A stretch of DNA of 64,000 nt from Ketogulonicigenium robustum (GTDB lineage Bacteria; Pseudomonadota; Alphaproteobacteria; Rhodobacterales; Rhodobacteraceae). The DNA is taken from the NCBI RefSeq assembly GCF_002117445.1, contig NZ_CP019937.1:342001-406000 (forward strand), read 5' to 3'. The position numbers and the translations under genes were made by a program. Below, piece by piece: positions 8,957 through 16,201 of the stretch. The notes beneath the pieces are model-generated. The model was not told where the DNA came from, ran no database searches, and worked only from the letters and a program-made list of their open reading frames with translations. Numbering within the stretch: the first letter of the stretch is position 1; each line of letters opens with the position of its first letter.

Positions 8957-9976
8957 ATGTTCCGACCCGGAAAAGCAAGCTGGACACTGGGCGTTGTTGG
9001 CGCTGCGCTGATCGGCTCGTCGGCAGCCGCTGATATTGCCATGCCGTTCACACTGGACTGGCGCTTTGAAGGGCCGGCCGCGCCCTATTTCGTCGCATTG
9101 GACAACGGCCATTTCGCCGCCGAAGGGCTCGATGTCGAGATCGCCGAAGGGGTCAGCTCGCTTGATGCGATCCCGAAAGTGGCGACTGGCGCGTTTCCGG
9201 TCGGCTTTGCCGATATCAATAGCTTGGTCAAATTCCTCGACCAGAACCCCGGCGCGCCTGTCACCGCCGTTATGATGATCTATGACAAGCCGTCGTTCGC
9301 GATGGTGGGCCGCAAGTCGCTGGGCATCGAGGCGCCGACCGATATCCAGAACCACACCCTTGGCGCGCCGCCCCCCGATGGTGGCTGGGCGCAATTCCCG
9401 ATTTTTGCTGCTGCAAACGGGATCGACATGTCGACCGTCACCGTCGACCCCATCGGCTTTCCCGTGCGCGAGCCGATGTTGGCCGAGGGCAATGTGGATG
9501 CCGTCACCGGTTTCAGCTTCTCGGTCAAGCTGAACTTGATGCGTCTGGGCGTGCCCGAGGACGACATCTCGGTGCTGCTGATGGCGGATTATGGTGTTGA
9601 TCTGTACGGTAACGTCATCATCGTTAACACCGATTTCGCGGCTGCGAACCCCGACGCCGTCACCGGCTTCCTGCGCGCTGTTGCGACGGGTTGGAAAGAA
9701 GCCAACGCCGATCCGGCTGCCGCCATCGATGCGCTGATCAAACGCAACCCCGCTGCCGATGCCGAGCTGGAAACCGCCCGTCTGGAAATGGCGCTGCGCG
9801 ATAACGTGATGACGCCTTGGGTGATGGAACACGGCTTCGGCGGGATTGATACGGCCCGTCTGGATAGCGCGATCGAGCAGACTAAAGCTGTCTATGATTT
9901 TACCAACGCCCCCGACGCCGCCCTGTATTTCAATTCGTCCTACCTGCCGACCGATGGCAGCCTGACCATGCAATAA
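8957..9976 (+). CDS. ABC transporter substrate-binding protein (NMT1/THI5-like)
   Basis: A 339-residue periplasmic binding protein. The chosen ATG (8957) has AGGGAG six bases upstream and begins a signal peptide that ends near SSAAADIA; an in-frame ATG further upstream would place 41 extra residues before it. The mature protein opens with FTLDWRFEGPAAPYFVALDNG, where a lysine often stands in ThiY-like pyrimidine-binding relatives, and has the two-lobed NMT1/THI5 fold signature (FAAEGLDVEI, GFADINSLVKF). The family binds thiamine precursors, sulfonates, nitrate or similar small molecules; the exact ligand is not readable. It heads an operon with an ATPase and a permease. Confidence 0.85.
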   Translation: MFRPGKASWTLGVVGAALIGSSAAADIAMPFTLDWRFEGPAAPYFVALDNGHFAAEGLDVEIAEGVSSLDAIPKVATGAFPVGFADINSLVKFLDQNPGAPVTAVMMIYDKPSFAMVGRKSLGIEAPTDIQNHTLGAPPPDGGWAQFPIFAAANGIDMSTVTVDPIGFPVREPMLAEGNVDAVTGFSFSVKLNLMRLGVPEDDISVLLMADYGVDLYGNVIIVNTDFAAANPDAVTGFLRAVATGWKEANADPAAAIDALIKRNPAADAELETARLEMALRDNVMTPWVMEHGFGGIDTARLDSAIEQTKAVYDFTNAPDAALYFNSSYLPTDGSLTMQ

Positions 9977-9985
9977 AGGGGGAAG

Positions 9986-10010
9986 GGCCCGGCCCATCAT
10001 GGGCCGGGCC
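9986..10010 (+). promoter_or_regulatory. Intercistronic hairpin between binding-protein and ATPase genes
   Basis: Perfect twelve-base arms (GGCCCGGCCCAT at 9986-9997 and ATGGGCCGGGCC at 9999-10010) meet at a single base, which would fold as a very stable eleven-pair stem or less. There is no T run, so it is more likely an mRNA stabiliser or partial attenuator giving excess binding protein than a full terminator. Confidence 0.5.
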
Positions 10011-10019
10011 GCACGGCTG

Positions 10020-10808
10020 ATGAAGGATCTTATAGAAATCAAAGGCGTCAGGCACGCCTACACGACCAAAGCCGGACCTTTGCCGGTGCTGGACGGATTG
10101 GATATCTCGGTGCCCGAAGGGGGCTTTGCGGCTGTCGTCGGCCCTTCGGGGTGCGGCAAGTCGACCCTGACGAAGCTGATTTCGGGCCTGATGAAGCCGC
10201 GCGAGGGCGAGGTTTGGCTGGGCGGCGAAAAAGTGACCGGCCCGCGCAAAACGGTGGGCATGGCCTTTCAGAACCCTGTCATGCTGGAATGGCGCACGAT
10301 CATGCAGAACGTGATCCTGCCGCTGGAAATCGTCGCGCCCCGTATGCCTCAGGCCGAACGCGAGGCCCGCGCGATGGAATTGCTAGAGATGGTCGGCCTG
10401 AAAGGGTTCGAGGGTAAGCGCCCCAGCGAATTGTCGGGTGGTATGCGCCAACGCGCCAGCCTGTGCCGCGCGCTGGTACACAAACCGCAAGTGTTGATCA
10501 TGGACGAGCCCTTCGGCGCGCTGGATGCCTTCACGCGCGAGGATTTGTGGCAGACCATGCGCGAGCTGCGCCGTCAAAAGCCCTTTACATGCGTATTGAT
10601 CACGCATGATTTGCGCGAGAGCGTCTTCCTTGGCGATCAGGTGGTTGTCTTGTCAGGCCGTCCGGCGCGCACGCAGTTCGTGCTGGATGTCGACTTGCCC
10701 GAGGATCGCACTCTGGACGTTTTGTTCGAACCCAAGGCCCAAGACATGCTGCACACGTTGCGCAATCAGATCAGCATTGCGCAAGGGCGCGACGGGGCGG
10801 TGCATTGA
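10020..10808 (+). CDS. ABC transporter ATP-binding protein (NitT/TauT/ThiZ type)
   Basis: A 262-residue ATPase of the nitrate/sulfonate/taurine importer class. Motifs in order are Walker A GPSGCGKST, Q-loop AFQNPVML, signature LSGGMRQR, Walker [13 protein letters not shown] and the switch histidine in LITHDLRE. An in-frame ATG at 9999 would add seven residues, but it sits inside the intercistronic hairpin; neither start has a convincing ribosome-binding site, so the start is uncertain. The stop codon overlaps the start of the permease (TGATG), which points to coupling. It energises the importer encoded with its neighbours. Confidence 0.92.
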   Translation: MKDLIEIKGVRHAYTTKAGPLPVLDGLDISVPEGGFAAVVGPSGCGKSTLTKLISGLMKPREGEVWLGGEKVTGPRKTVGMAFQNPVMLEWRTIMQNVILPLEIVAPRMPQAEREARAMELLEMVGLKGFEGKRPSELSGGMRQRASLCRALVHKPQVLIMDEPFGALDAFTREDLWQTMRELRRQKPFTCVLITHDLRESVFLGDQVVVLSGRPARTQFVLDVDLPEDRTLDVLFEPKAQDMLHTLRNQISIAQGRDGAVH

Positions 10809-11572
10809 TGGACAACATTCAGAAAATCGCCATCCCGCTGCTGTCGATTATCGTCTTCCTGTGCCTGTGGGAATTGATCGTCTGGTGGAACCAGTGGCCG
10901 AATTACAAGATGGCCTCGCCGTCAGACTTGCCGCCAGCCTTCTGGAAGTTCCGGCACCTGTTCCTTGAAATGTCGTGGCAGACGCTGTGGCGCACGGTGG
11001 CCGGTTTGGTGCTGGCGGTGGTTGTGGGCACGTTGCTAGGCATGGTGATGGGGTTCTCGCGCATCGCGCGCGAGGCGCTTTACCCGCTGCTGGTCGGGTT
11101 CAACGCGATCCCCAAGGCGACACTGGTGCCGATCATCGCGCTGCTGTTCATCGGCAAGCACGATTTCAACACGATCCTGATGGCCTTCATGATTAGCTTC
11201 TTCCCGATCGCGGTGTCTGTCAGCATTGGCCTCTCGACGCTCGAGCCGGAGTATCGTGATATTCTGCGTTCGCTGGGGGCAAGCCGCCTGACGATTTTCT
11301 GGAAGATCGCGCTGCCCAAAACGCTGCCCGAGTTTTTCGGTGCGCTGAAGGTTGCTGTGACGCTGGCCTTTATCGGCACTAATCTGGTCGAGATCGTCAG
11401 CCCCCACAACCGCGGCCTTGGCGCGCTGTTCAAATCGGGCGAAACCAACGGGGACTACCCGTTGATGTTCGCGGTTCTGATCGCCTTGGCGGCGCTGGGG
11501 ATCGTGCTGTACTACGCGGTCGTCATTTTGGAAAAAATCTTCGCCGGTTGGGCAGAACGCAGCCAGGGCTAA
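10808..11572 (+). CDS. ABC transporter permease (NitT/TauT type)
   Basis: A 254-residue inner-membrane permease of the binding-protein-dependent importer family. It has an N-terminal helix (IAIPLLSIIVFLCLW), a second near residues 60-85, and the EAA-type cytoplasmic loop YRDILRSLGASRLTIFWKIALPKTLPEF around 150-175, which docks on the ATPase. Only one permease gene is present, so the channel should be a homodimer. The start overlaps the ATPase stop. Its own stop overlaps the convergent reductase gene's stop inside the small palindrome CAGGGCTAACCCTG. Confidence 0.92.
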   Translation: MDNIQKIAIPLLSIIVFLCLWELIVWWNQWPNYKMASPSDLPPAFWKFRHLFLEMSWQTLWRTVAGLVLAVVVGTLLGMVMGFSRIAREALYPLLVGFNAIPKATLVPIIALLFIGKHDFNTILMAFMISFFPIAVSVSIGLSTLEPEYRDILRSLGASRLTIFWKIALPKTLPEFFGALKVAVTLAFIGTNLVEIVSPHNRGLGALFKSGETNGDYPLMFAVLIALAALGIVLYYAVVILEKIFAGWAERSQG

Positions 11573-12423
11573 CCCTGCGCAATATGACCCGCCGCCCATT
11601 TGGCGGCGGGTTTTATCCCGCCGAGCGGGAAAAGATGCAGCTGCGCAATTTGGCTGGCCGGATGCGCTGCCACGTGCCGCGCAAGGTCGGCGACGATCGC
11701 ATCGGGTTTCATTGGCCAGATAAAGCGGCGGATATCGCGGGCGCGCTTACGCAGAACCTGCAGCGACGGGCCGATACCGCAGGCAAGGCCGTAGCGCAGC
11801 AATATGGCGGCATGCGCGGGGCCTGCAACGCCGACATGGATGGGCACATCAATACCCATCGCCGCAATGCGCTGCGACCAATTAATCACCGGCTGCGCGT
11901 CGAACACGAACTGCGTCACCAGCGCGACCCGCGCATCGGTGCGCTGGGCGAATGCGTGCTTTGTAAGCAGCGCGCTATCGGCGGTGGCCGTGCCGCCGTT
12001 CGGGTCCAGATCGGGGCTGCCTTCGGGGTGGCCGGCAAAATGCAGGTGGGTGAACCCGAGGCGGTCGAACACCCCGCCATCAAGAAGCTGGTTGGCACTA
12101 TCGAAAGGCCCCGCGGGCGCTGCGGGCCCGCCGCCCAGCAGCAGTGCGCGGCGCACGCCAGCCTCGCCCGTATAGCGCTGCAGCAGCGTGTCGAACACTG
12201 CACGGCTGGGTATGACGCGGGCGGGCAGGTGCGGCTGCGGTTCAAACCCAAGGTCACGCAGCCTGCGGGCGGCGTGCACCATGTCATCAATCGGTGTGCC
12301 CGCGATATGGGCGATGTAGACCGTCGTGCCGCGTGGCAGCCATTTTGCAATATCGGGCGTCTCGCGTAGCGACCGCGGCGTCACCTCGATCGAGAAGTCG
12401 CGCAGAAGGGGCGCCGTTGTCAT
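11569..12423 (-). CDS. Methylenetetrahydrofolate reductase-like protein
   Basis: A 284-residue protein of the methylenetetrahydrofolate reductase family, which uses FAD and NAD(P)H to reduce 5,10-methylene-THF to 5-methyl-THF. Weak but ordered matches to MetF are FSIEVTPR (the Glu proton donor region of FEFFPP), PHLPAR, a glycine-rich GGGPAAP, HFAGHPEGSPD (MetF PEVHPEA), VTQFVFDA (MetF TQFFFD) and a C-terminal HLFPLGG. It is divergent from E. coli MetF, so another methyl-donor or C1 substrate is possible. The ATG at 12423 lies 11 bases after the hemY stop with GAAGG upstream, so the two genes are probably cotranscribed. Its 3' end overlaps the terminator of the convergent operon. Confidence 0.75.
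   Translation of the reverse strand: MTTAPLLRDFSIEVTPRSLRETPDIAKWLPRGTTVYIAHIAGTPIDDMVHAARRLRDLGFEPQPHLPARVIPSRAVFDTLLQRYTGEAGVRRALLLGGGPAAPAGPFDSANQLLDGGVFDRLGFTHLHFAGHPEGSPDLDPNGGTATADSALLTKHAFAQRTDARVALVTQFVFDAQPVINWSQRIAAMGIDVPIHVGVAGPAHAAILLRYGLACGIGPSLQVLRKRARDIRRFIWPMKPDAIVADLARHVAAHPASQIAQLHLFPLGGIKPAAKWAAGHIAQG
11587..11616 (+). terminator. Intrinsic terminator of the ABC importer operon, antisense within the reductase gene
   Basis: Ten-base GC-rich arms (ACCCGCCGCC at 11587-11596 and GGCGGCGGGT at 11602-11611) with a CATTT loop are followed by TTTTAT. This is a textbook plus-strand terminator 15 bases after the permease stop, but it lies inside the last codons of the minus-strand reductase gene. 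Confidence 0.8.
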
Positions 12424-12434
12424 GCCTGTCGCCT

Positions 12435-13814
12435 TCACGCAGGGGTGTCGAGGATCGCTTGGGCGGCGGCTTGTCCGCTGGCCAGACAATCGCCGACGCT
12501 GATTCCGCCGCGCCAGCTGCCCGCCAGTGACAAGCGGGCAAGCCCCGCCATATGGCTGTCGATCCGCTGCAACAGGGCAAGATGCCCAACTTCGTACTGC
12601 GGGATGGCGTGCGGCATGCGCTGGATTTTCACCCATTGGGGTGCGCCGCGCAGGTCCAGCATGTCACGCAAGTCTTGCAGGGCTGTCGCAACCAGCGTGT
12701 CATCGTCCAGTGCCATGATCGCATCGTCCTGGCGGCCGCCGAGGAAGATGCTCAGCAGATGGTGGCCCTCGGGTGCGCGGCCGGGGAACTGGCTGGACGC
12801 GAACAGCACGCCCAGCGTCCTGCGCCCTTCGCTGCGGGGGATCAGCCCGCCGAACCCGTCCAGCGTATGCCCCACGTCCTTGGCGGCAAACCCCAGCGAC
12901 AGGGCGACCATCGGCGCGCTGGGAATGGCGCGCAGGTCGTCGGCAAGCGCCAGCGAGTGTGGCTCGATCAGGTTCGCGGTGATATGTGCGGGGGTGGCCA
13001 GCAAAACGTGCTTGGCGCTGTGGTGTTGGCCGCTTTGGTCCACCACTTGCCACGTGCCGCCGTTATGGGTCAGGTGGGCCACCGCGCAGTTGGTCAGCAT
13101 ACGACCCCCTGCGGCCTGAAACTTCTCGGCCAAGCGGCGCGGCAGTTGCTGCATGCCTTGGGGAAAGCTGACAAGCGCCCGCTTCCATGTGTCCGGCATG
13201 GTGGCTGCGGGTGGGGCGCGCCGCGCGGCCATCATTCCGCGCACGACAGACCCGCTGCCAGCGGTTTCGGCGGCAACAAGGCGGGGCATGACAGCACGCA
13301 CAGACAGGCGCGCCGGATCACCGCCCGATGTGCCCGATACGAACGGATCGACGAAATGCCGCAGCACATAGGCCCCGAAATGTCGGCAGGCAAAGCCGGC
13401 GATGCTCTCGTCCGCCTCGGTGCTGGGCTTTGCGCGCAGGTCGCGCAGCAATGCGGGCAGGGCGGGGCGCGCCAAAGGGCTGGCCAACGCGCCCAGCGGC
13501 CCGCGCGGAAGGGCATGCAGGCGCCCCCCCTTGGCTATATAGCGCTTGGCTTGCGCGCCATTGGCCAGAATGACGCTGTCCGACAGGCCCAGCTTTTGGA
13601 AGGTTTCATATAGGGCGGGGCGCGCCAACAGGGTGTTTGGCCCGATCTCGGCCTGCCAATCCCCCTCGCGCAGGGTCTGCATCATGCCGCCGATACGGTC
13701 CGATGCCTCGAGCAGCGTGACGGTTTTGCCTGCCTCGGCCAGTGTCCACGCGGCGGCAAGTCCGGTAATTCCGCCGCCAATGATCAGAACATCGGTTTCA
13801 GGTTGGTCTGACAT
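12435..13814 (-). CDS. hemY: Protoporphyrinogen oxidase, HemY type
   Basis: A 459-residue FAD-dependent oxidase that converts protoporphyrinogen IX to protoporphyrin IX in haem synthesis. The N-terminus has the dinucleotide-binding motif VLIIGGGITGLAAAWTLAEAG and the family extension LLEASDRIGGMMQT; GPNTLL near residue 60, DPFVSGTSGGDP around 155-170 and the C-terminal LAGSWRGGISVGDCLASG are typical of oxygen-dependent PPOX. The ATG at 13814 follows GGAGAG at six bases; an upstream in-frame ATG at 13844 lacks a site. In this group of bacteria HemY-type, HemG-type and HemJ-type enzymes all occur; this is clearly the HemY form. Confidence 0.88.
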   Translation of the reverse strand: MSDQPETDVLIIGGGITGLAAAWTLAEAGKTVTLLEASDRIGGMMQTLREGDWQAEIGPNTLLARPALYETFQKLGLSDSVILANGAQAKRYIAKGGRLHALPRGPLGALASPLARPALPALLRDLRAKPSTEADESIAGFACRHFGAYVLRHFVDPFVSGTSGGDPARLSVRAVMPRLVAAETAGSGSVVRGMMAARRAPPAATMPDTWKRALVSFPQGMQQLPRRLAEKFQAAGGRMLTNCAVAHLTHNGGTWQVVDQSGQHHSAKHVLLATPAHITANLIEPHSLALADDLRAIPSAPMVALSLGFAAKDVGHTLDGFGGLIPRSEGRRTLGVLFASSQFPGRAPEGHHLLSIFLGGRQDDAIMALDDDTLVATALQDLRDMLDLRGAPQWVKIQRMPHAIPQYEVGHLALLQRIDSHMAGLARLSLAGSWRGGISVGDCLASGQAAAQAILDTPA

Positions 13815-14102
13815 ACTGGCTCTCCTGCCCAAAAATATGGCCATGCGGGGCTTGTGATGATGGCTTACGCGTGACGCAGGGAAAGTTCCAGCACCTCCCT
13901 TGTCGCAGGGGGCTACGGGGACTATCTTGGTCGGTGGCGGGTTTCTGCTCTACGCGTGTAAGGACTCAATTCCAGTGGCCTTAAGCAATTCCGAGGGAGC
14001 TGGCTCTGTTCTGGTTCTGGCCTGATTATCTGGCGCCCACCTGTAAAAACAGGTCCTCGGGAATGAAGATCCCCACGGTTGCTGCGGTTCCCGCCACCGC
14101 AT
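13815..14102. other. Non-coding gap of 288 bases with one small hairpin
   Basis: No gene-like reading frame stands out. A six-base perfect hairpin with an AAAA loop (ACCTGT 14039-14044, ACAGGT 14049-14054) lies downstream of the minus-strand symporter gene and could help end its transcript, though it lacks a T run. The rest should hold the promoter of the hemY unit near 13820-13900. Confidence 0.4.
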
Positions 14103-15080
14103 TCACACCCTGACGCGCTGCGACAGCACCGCGCAGACGACCAGCTGGGTCATGTGGAACAGCATCAGCGGCAAGATCAGCAGCGACACATCCTGACCTG
14201 CGAACAAAATGCCCGCCATGGGCAGGCCCGTGGCCAGGCTTTTGGTCGATCCCACATAAAACAGCGACAAAAGATCGGCCTTTGGCATGCCAGCCAAACG
14301 GCCCGCGCCGATCACCAGCCCCATTGCCACGGCAAGCAGCGCAATCAGCAGCAGTTCCAGCGCGACGAAGGCGGCAAAGGGCATTTTATGCCAGATGCCG
14401 TTCACTACACCCGCCGAAAACGCCGAATAGACGATGAGCAGGATCGACCCGCGGTCGACGATCATCGTCGGCAGCTTGTACTTATTCAGCGGCTTGGCCA
14501 GAAACGGGCGGCAAAGCTGGCCCAGAACAAAGGGCAGCAGGATTTGCTGGGCGATTTTCCAAAATGCCGACGGCTCGATCGTGATGACCGCCGCTGAGGG
14601 GATCAGCGCCATCAACAGCAGCGGCGAGAGGATCACCCCCAGCAGGTTCGATACCGACGCCGCCGTGACCGCCCCCGCCACATTGCCGTTCGATACCGAC
14701 GTAAACGCGATCGAGCTTTGCACCGTGGACGGCATACACCCGATATAGATCAGCCCCACCGCCACTGCAGCCGGTAGAAACGCTGCCGCCAGCGGGGCCA
14801 CAAGCAGCGACAGCAGCGGGAACAGAACGAATGTCGCAACCAGGCAGCCCAGTTGCAGCCGCCAGTTGGCAAAGCCCGCGATAATCGTTTGGGTGGCTAG
14901 CTTGGCCCCATACAGAAAAAACAGCAGCGAGACCGCCCAGTATGTTGCCCCGCGCACGATGTCGGCAAAGCCGCCACGGGCTGGGAACACGCTGGCCAAC
15001 AGCACCGTCAGGGCCAAAAGCATCATGTAGCGGTCGATGCCGATGCGTTTCAGGGCTGTTTCGATCTGCGATAAGGACAT
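14103..15080 (-). CDS. Bile acid:sodium symporter family (SBF-like) transporter
   Basis: A 325-residue integral membrane protein of the SBF-like/YfeH type with about ten predicted membrane segments and almost no soluble domain. Typical signatures are FFLYGAKLATQTI near residue 55-70, GCMPSTVQSSIAFTSVSNGN around 115-135 (conserved sodium-site loop of this family) and FYVGSTKSLATGLPMAGILF around 260-280. Family members move bile acids, pantoate-like compounds or other organic anions with sodium; the substrate here is unknown. It is a single-gene unit divergent from the asparaginase gene. Confidence 0.88.
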   Translation of the reverse strand: MSLSQIETALKRIGIDRYMMLLALTVLLASVFPARGGFADIVRGATYWAVSLLFFLYGAKLATQTIIAGFANWRLQLGCLVATFVLFPLLSLLVAPLAAAFLPAAVAVGLIYIGCMPSTVQSSIAFTSVSNGNVAGAVTAASVSNLLGVILSPLLLMALIPSAAVITIEPSAFWKIAQQILLPFVLGQLCRPFLAKPLNKYKLPTMIVDRGSILLIVYSAFSAGVVNGIWHKMPFAAFVALELLLIALLAVAMGLVIGAGRLAGMPKADLLSLFYVGSTKSLATGLPMAGILFAGQDVSLLILPLMLFHMTQLVVCAVLSQRVRV

Positions 15081-15235
15081 TCATCACCTACGGGTTTGGT
15101 TGCCACTGGGTTAGCGTCGGCACGGGGGGCGTGCAAGGGCTGCGGGGAATTTCGCGGCTGCCACAGGGGCGCGCAAAGCGCTGGCCGCTTAGGCAAAGCC
15201 TGTCGCATCCGCGTGCTTGCGCGCGAGCGCCGTAA

Positions 15236-15266
15236 CAGCGGGTTGCCCAAATATGGGAAACCCGTT
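15236..15266. promoter_or_regulatory. Imperfect palindrome upstream of the asparaginase gene
   Basis: Ten-base arms GGGTTGCCCA (15240-15249) and TGGGAAACCC (15254-15263) match at nine positions around AATA, and the flanks extend the pairing by up to three bases. It lies about 80 bases before the asparaginase start and 160 before the divergent symporter start, a plausible operator for either. Confidence 0.4.
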
Positions 15267-15343
15267 AGCCCAAACACGACAAAGCTGCCATGCCTACCCT
15301 TCGGCTGCTTTCCATGTATGCGCCACGCGACGAGGGCTGAAAG

Positions 15344-16156
15344 ATGTTGCTGATTCACACCGGTGGAACGATTGGTATGGTGCCCAGCCTAGAAGGGCTG
15401 ATGCCCGGCGCTGGTATCGTCGAGGCTGCGGTGGGCAAGCGCGCGCGCGTTGTCAGCTTCGAACCGCTACTGGATAGCGCCGATGTCGGCCCCGTGCACT
15501 GGAACCAGTTGTTGGATTTGATCGAGGCCGAGAACGGCCCCGTCATCATCACCCACGGCACGGATACGATGGCCTTTACCGGCGCGGCGCTGGCGCAGGC
15601 GCTTGCGGGCTGGCCTCATGCTGTGGTGCTGACAGGCGCGATGCACCCGCTGGGGCTGCAACTGGATGCCGAAGTAAACCTTGAATTGGCGCTGGCGGCC
15701 GAGCCCGGCCCGGGGGTGTGGCTGGCCTTTGCCGGGCAGGTGATGCCTGCCGATCGGCTGATCAAAACCGACAGCCAAAGCGACGCCGCCTTCCGCGCCG
15801 GTGCGCCCAGCGATGACGTGGTGCCTGCGTGGGAAAAGCGCCGCTTTGCCGAAAAGCGGCTGGCGGTGTTGACGCTGTCGCCCGGTTTGCCACCCGATAT
15901 GGTGGCGGCTGCGCTGGGGCAGCTGGATGCGGCGGTTCTGCGCGTTTTCGGGGCGGGGACGATTCCGACGAACCCCGCGCTCGAGGCCGTTCTGCAGGCG
16001 GCGGGGATTCCCATGCGGGCGGTGTCTAGCTGTGAAAACGGCGGCCTGACCAAAGGGGCCTATGCTGCTGGCGCGGCCCTGTGGCGCGTCGGCGTGCAAA
16101 ATGGCGGGCAAGAGACTGTCGAGGCCGCGCTGGTGAACCTCTGGCTGCAATTGTGA
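15344..16156 (+). CDS. Asparaginase family protein
   Basis: A 270-residue amidohydrolase of the L-asparaginase/glutaminase family, shorter than the usual 320-340. Both threonine active-site segments are visible: TGGTIGM at residues 6-12 and HGTDTMAF near residue 71, the latter with the Thr-Asp pair that, together with a distal Lys, activates water. The end (ETVEAAL) replaces part of the usual small C-terminal domain. No signal peptide is present, so the enzyme is cytoplasmic, converting asparagine to aspartate and ammonia. AGGGCTGAAAG precedes the ATG. The aroA gene follows after 45 bases and may share its transcript. Confidence 0.88.
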   Translation: MLLIHTGGTIGMVPSLEGLMPGAGIVEAAVGKRARVVSFEPLLDSADVGPVHWNQLLDLIEAENGPVIITHGTDTMAFTGAALAQALAGWPHAVVLTGAMHPLGLQLDAEVNLELALAAEPGPGVWLAFAGQVMPADRLIKTDSQSDAAFRAGAPSDDVVPAWEKRRFAEKRLAVLTLSPGLPPDMVAAALGQLDAAVLRVFGAGTIPTNPALEAVLQAAGIPMRAVSSCENGGLTKGAYAAGAALWRVGVQNGGQETVEAALVNLWLQL

Positions 16157-16201
16157 ATTCTCGCGCGCCCGCTATAAAGTGCGGCGCCGCAGGAGGATCA
16201 G

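Noticed and set aside
14015-14110. Short minus-strand frame reading NAVAGTAATVGIFIPEDLF after the symporter stop
   Set aside because: It looks protein-like for about 25 codons, but has no start signal, uses rare TTA and AGA codons, and the symporter ends at a normal place; chance is the simplest reading.
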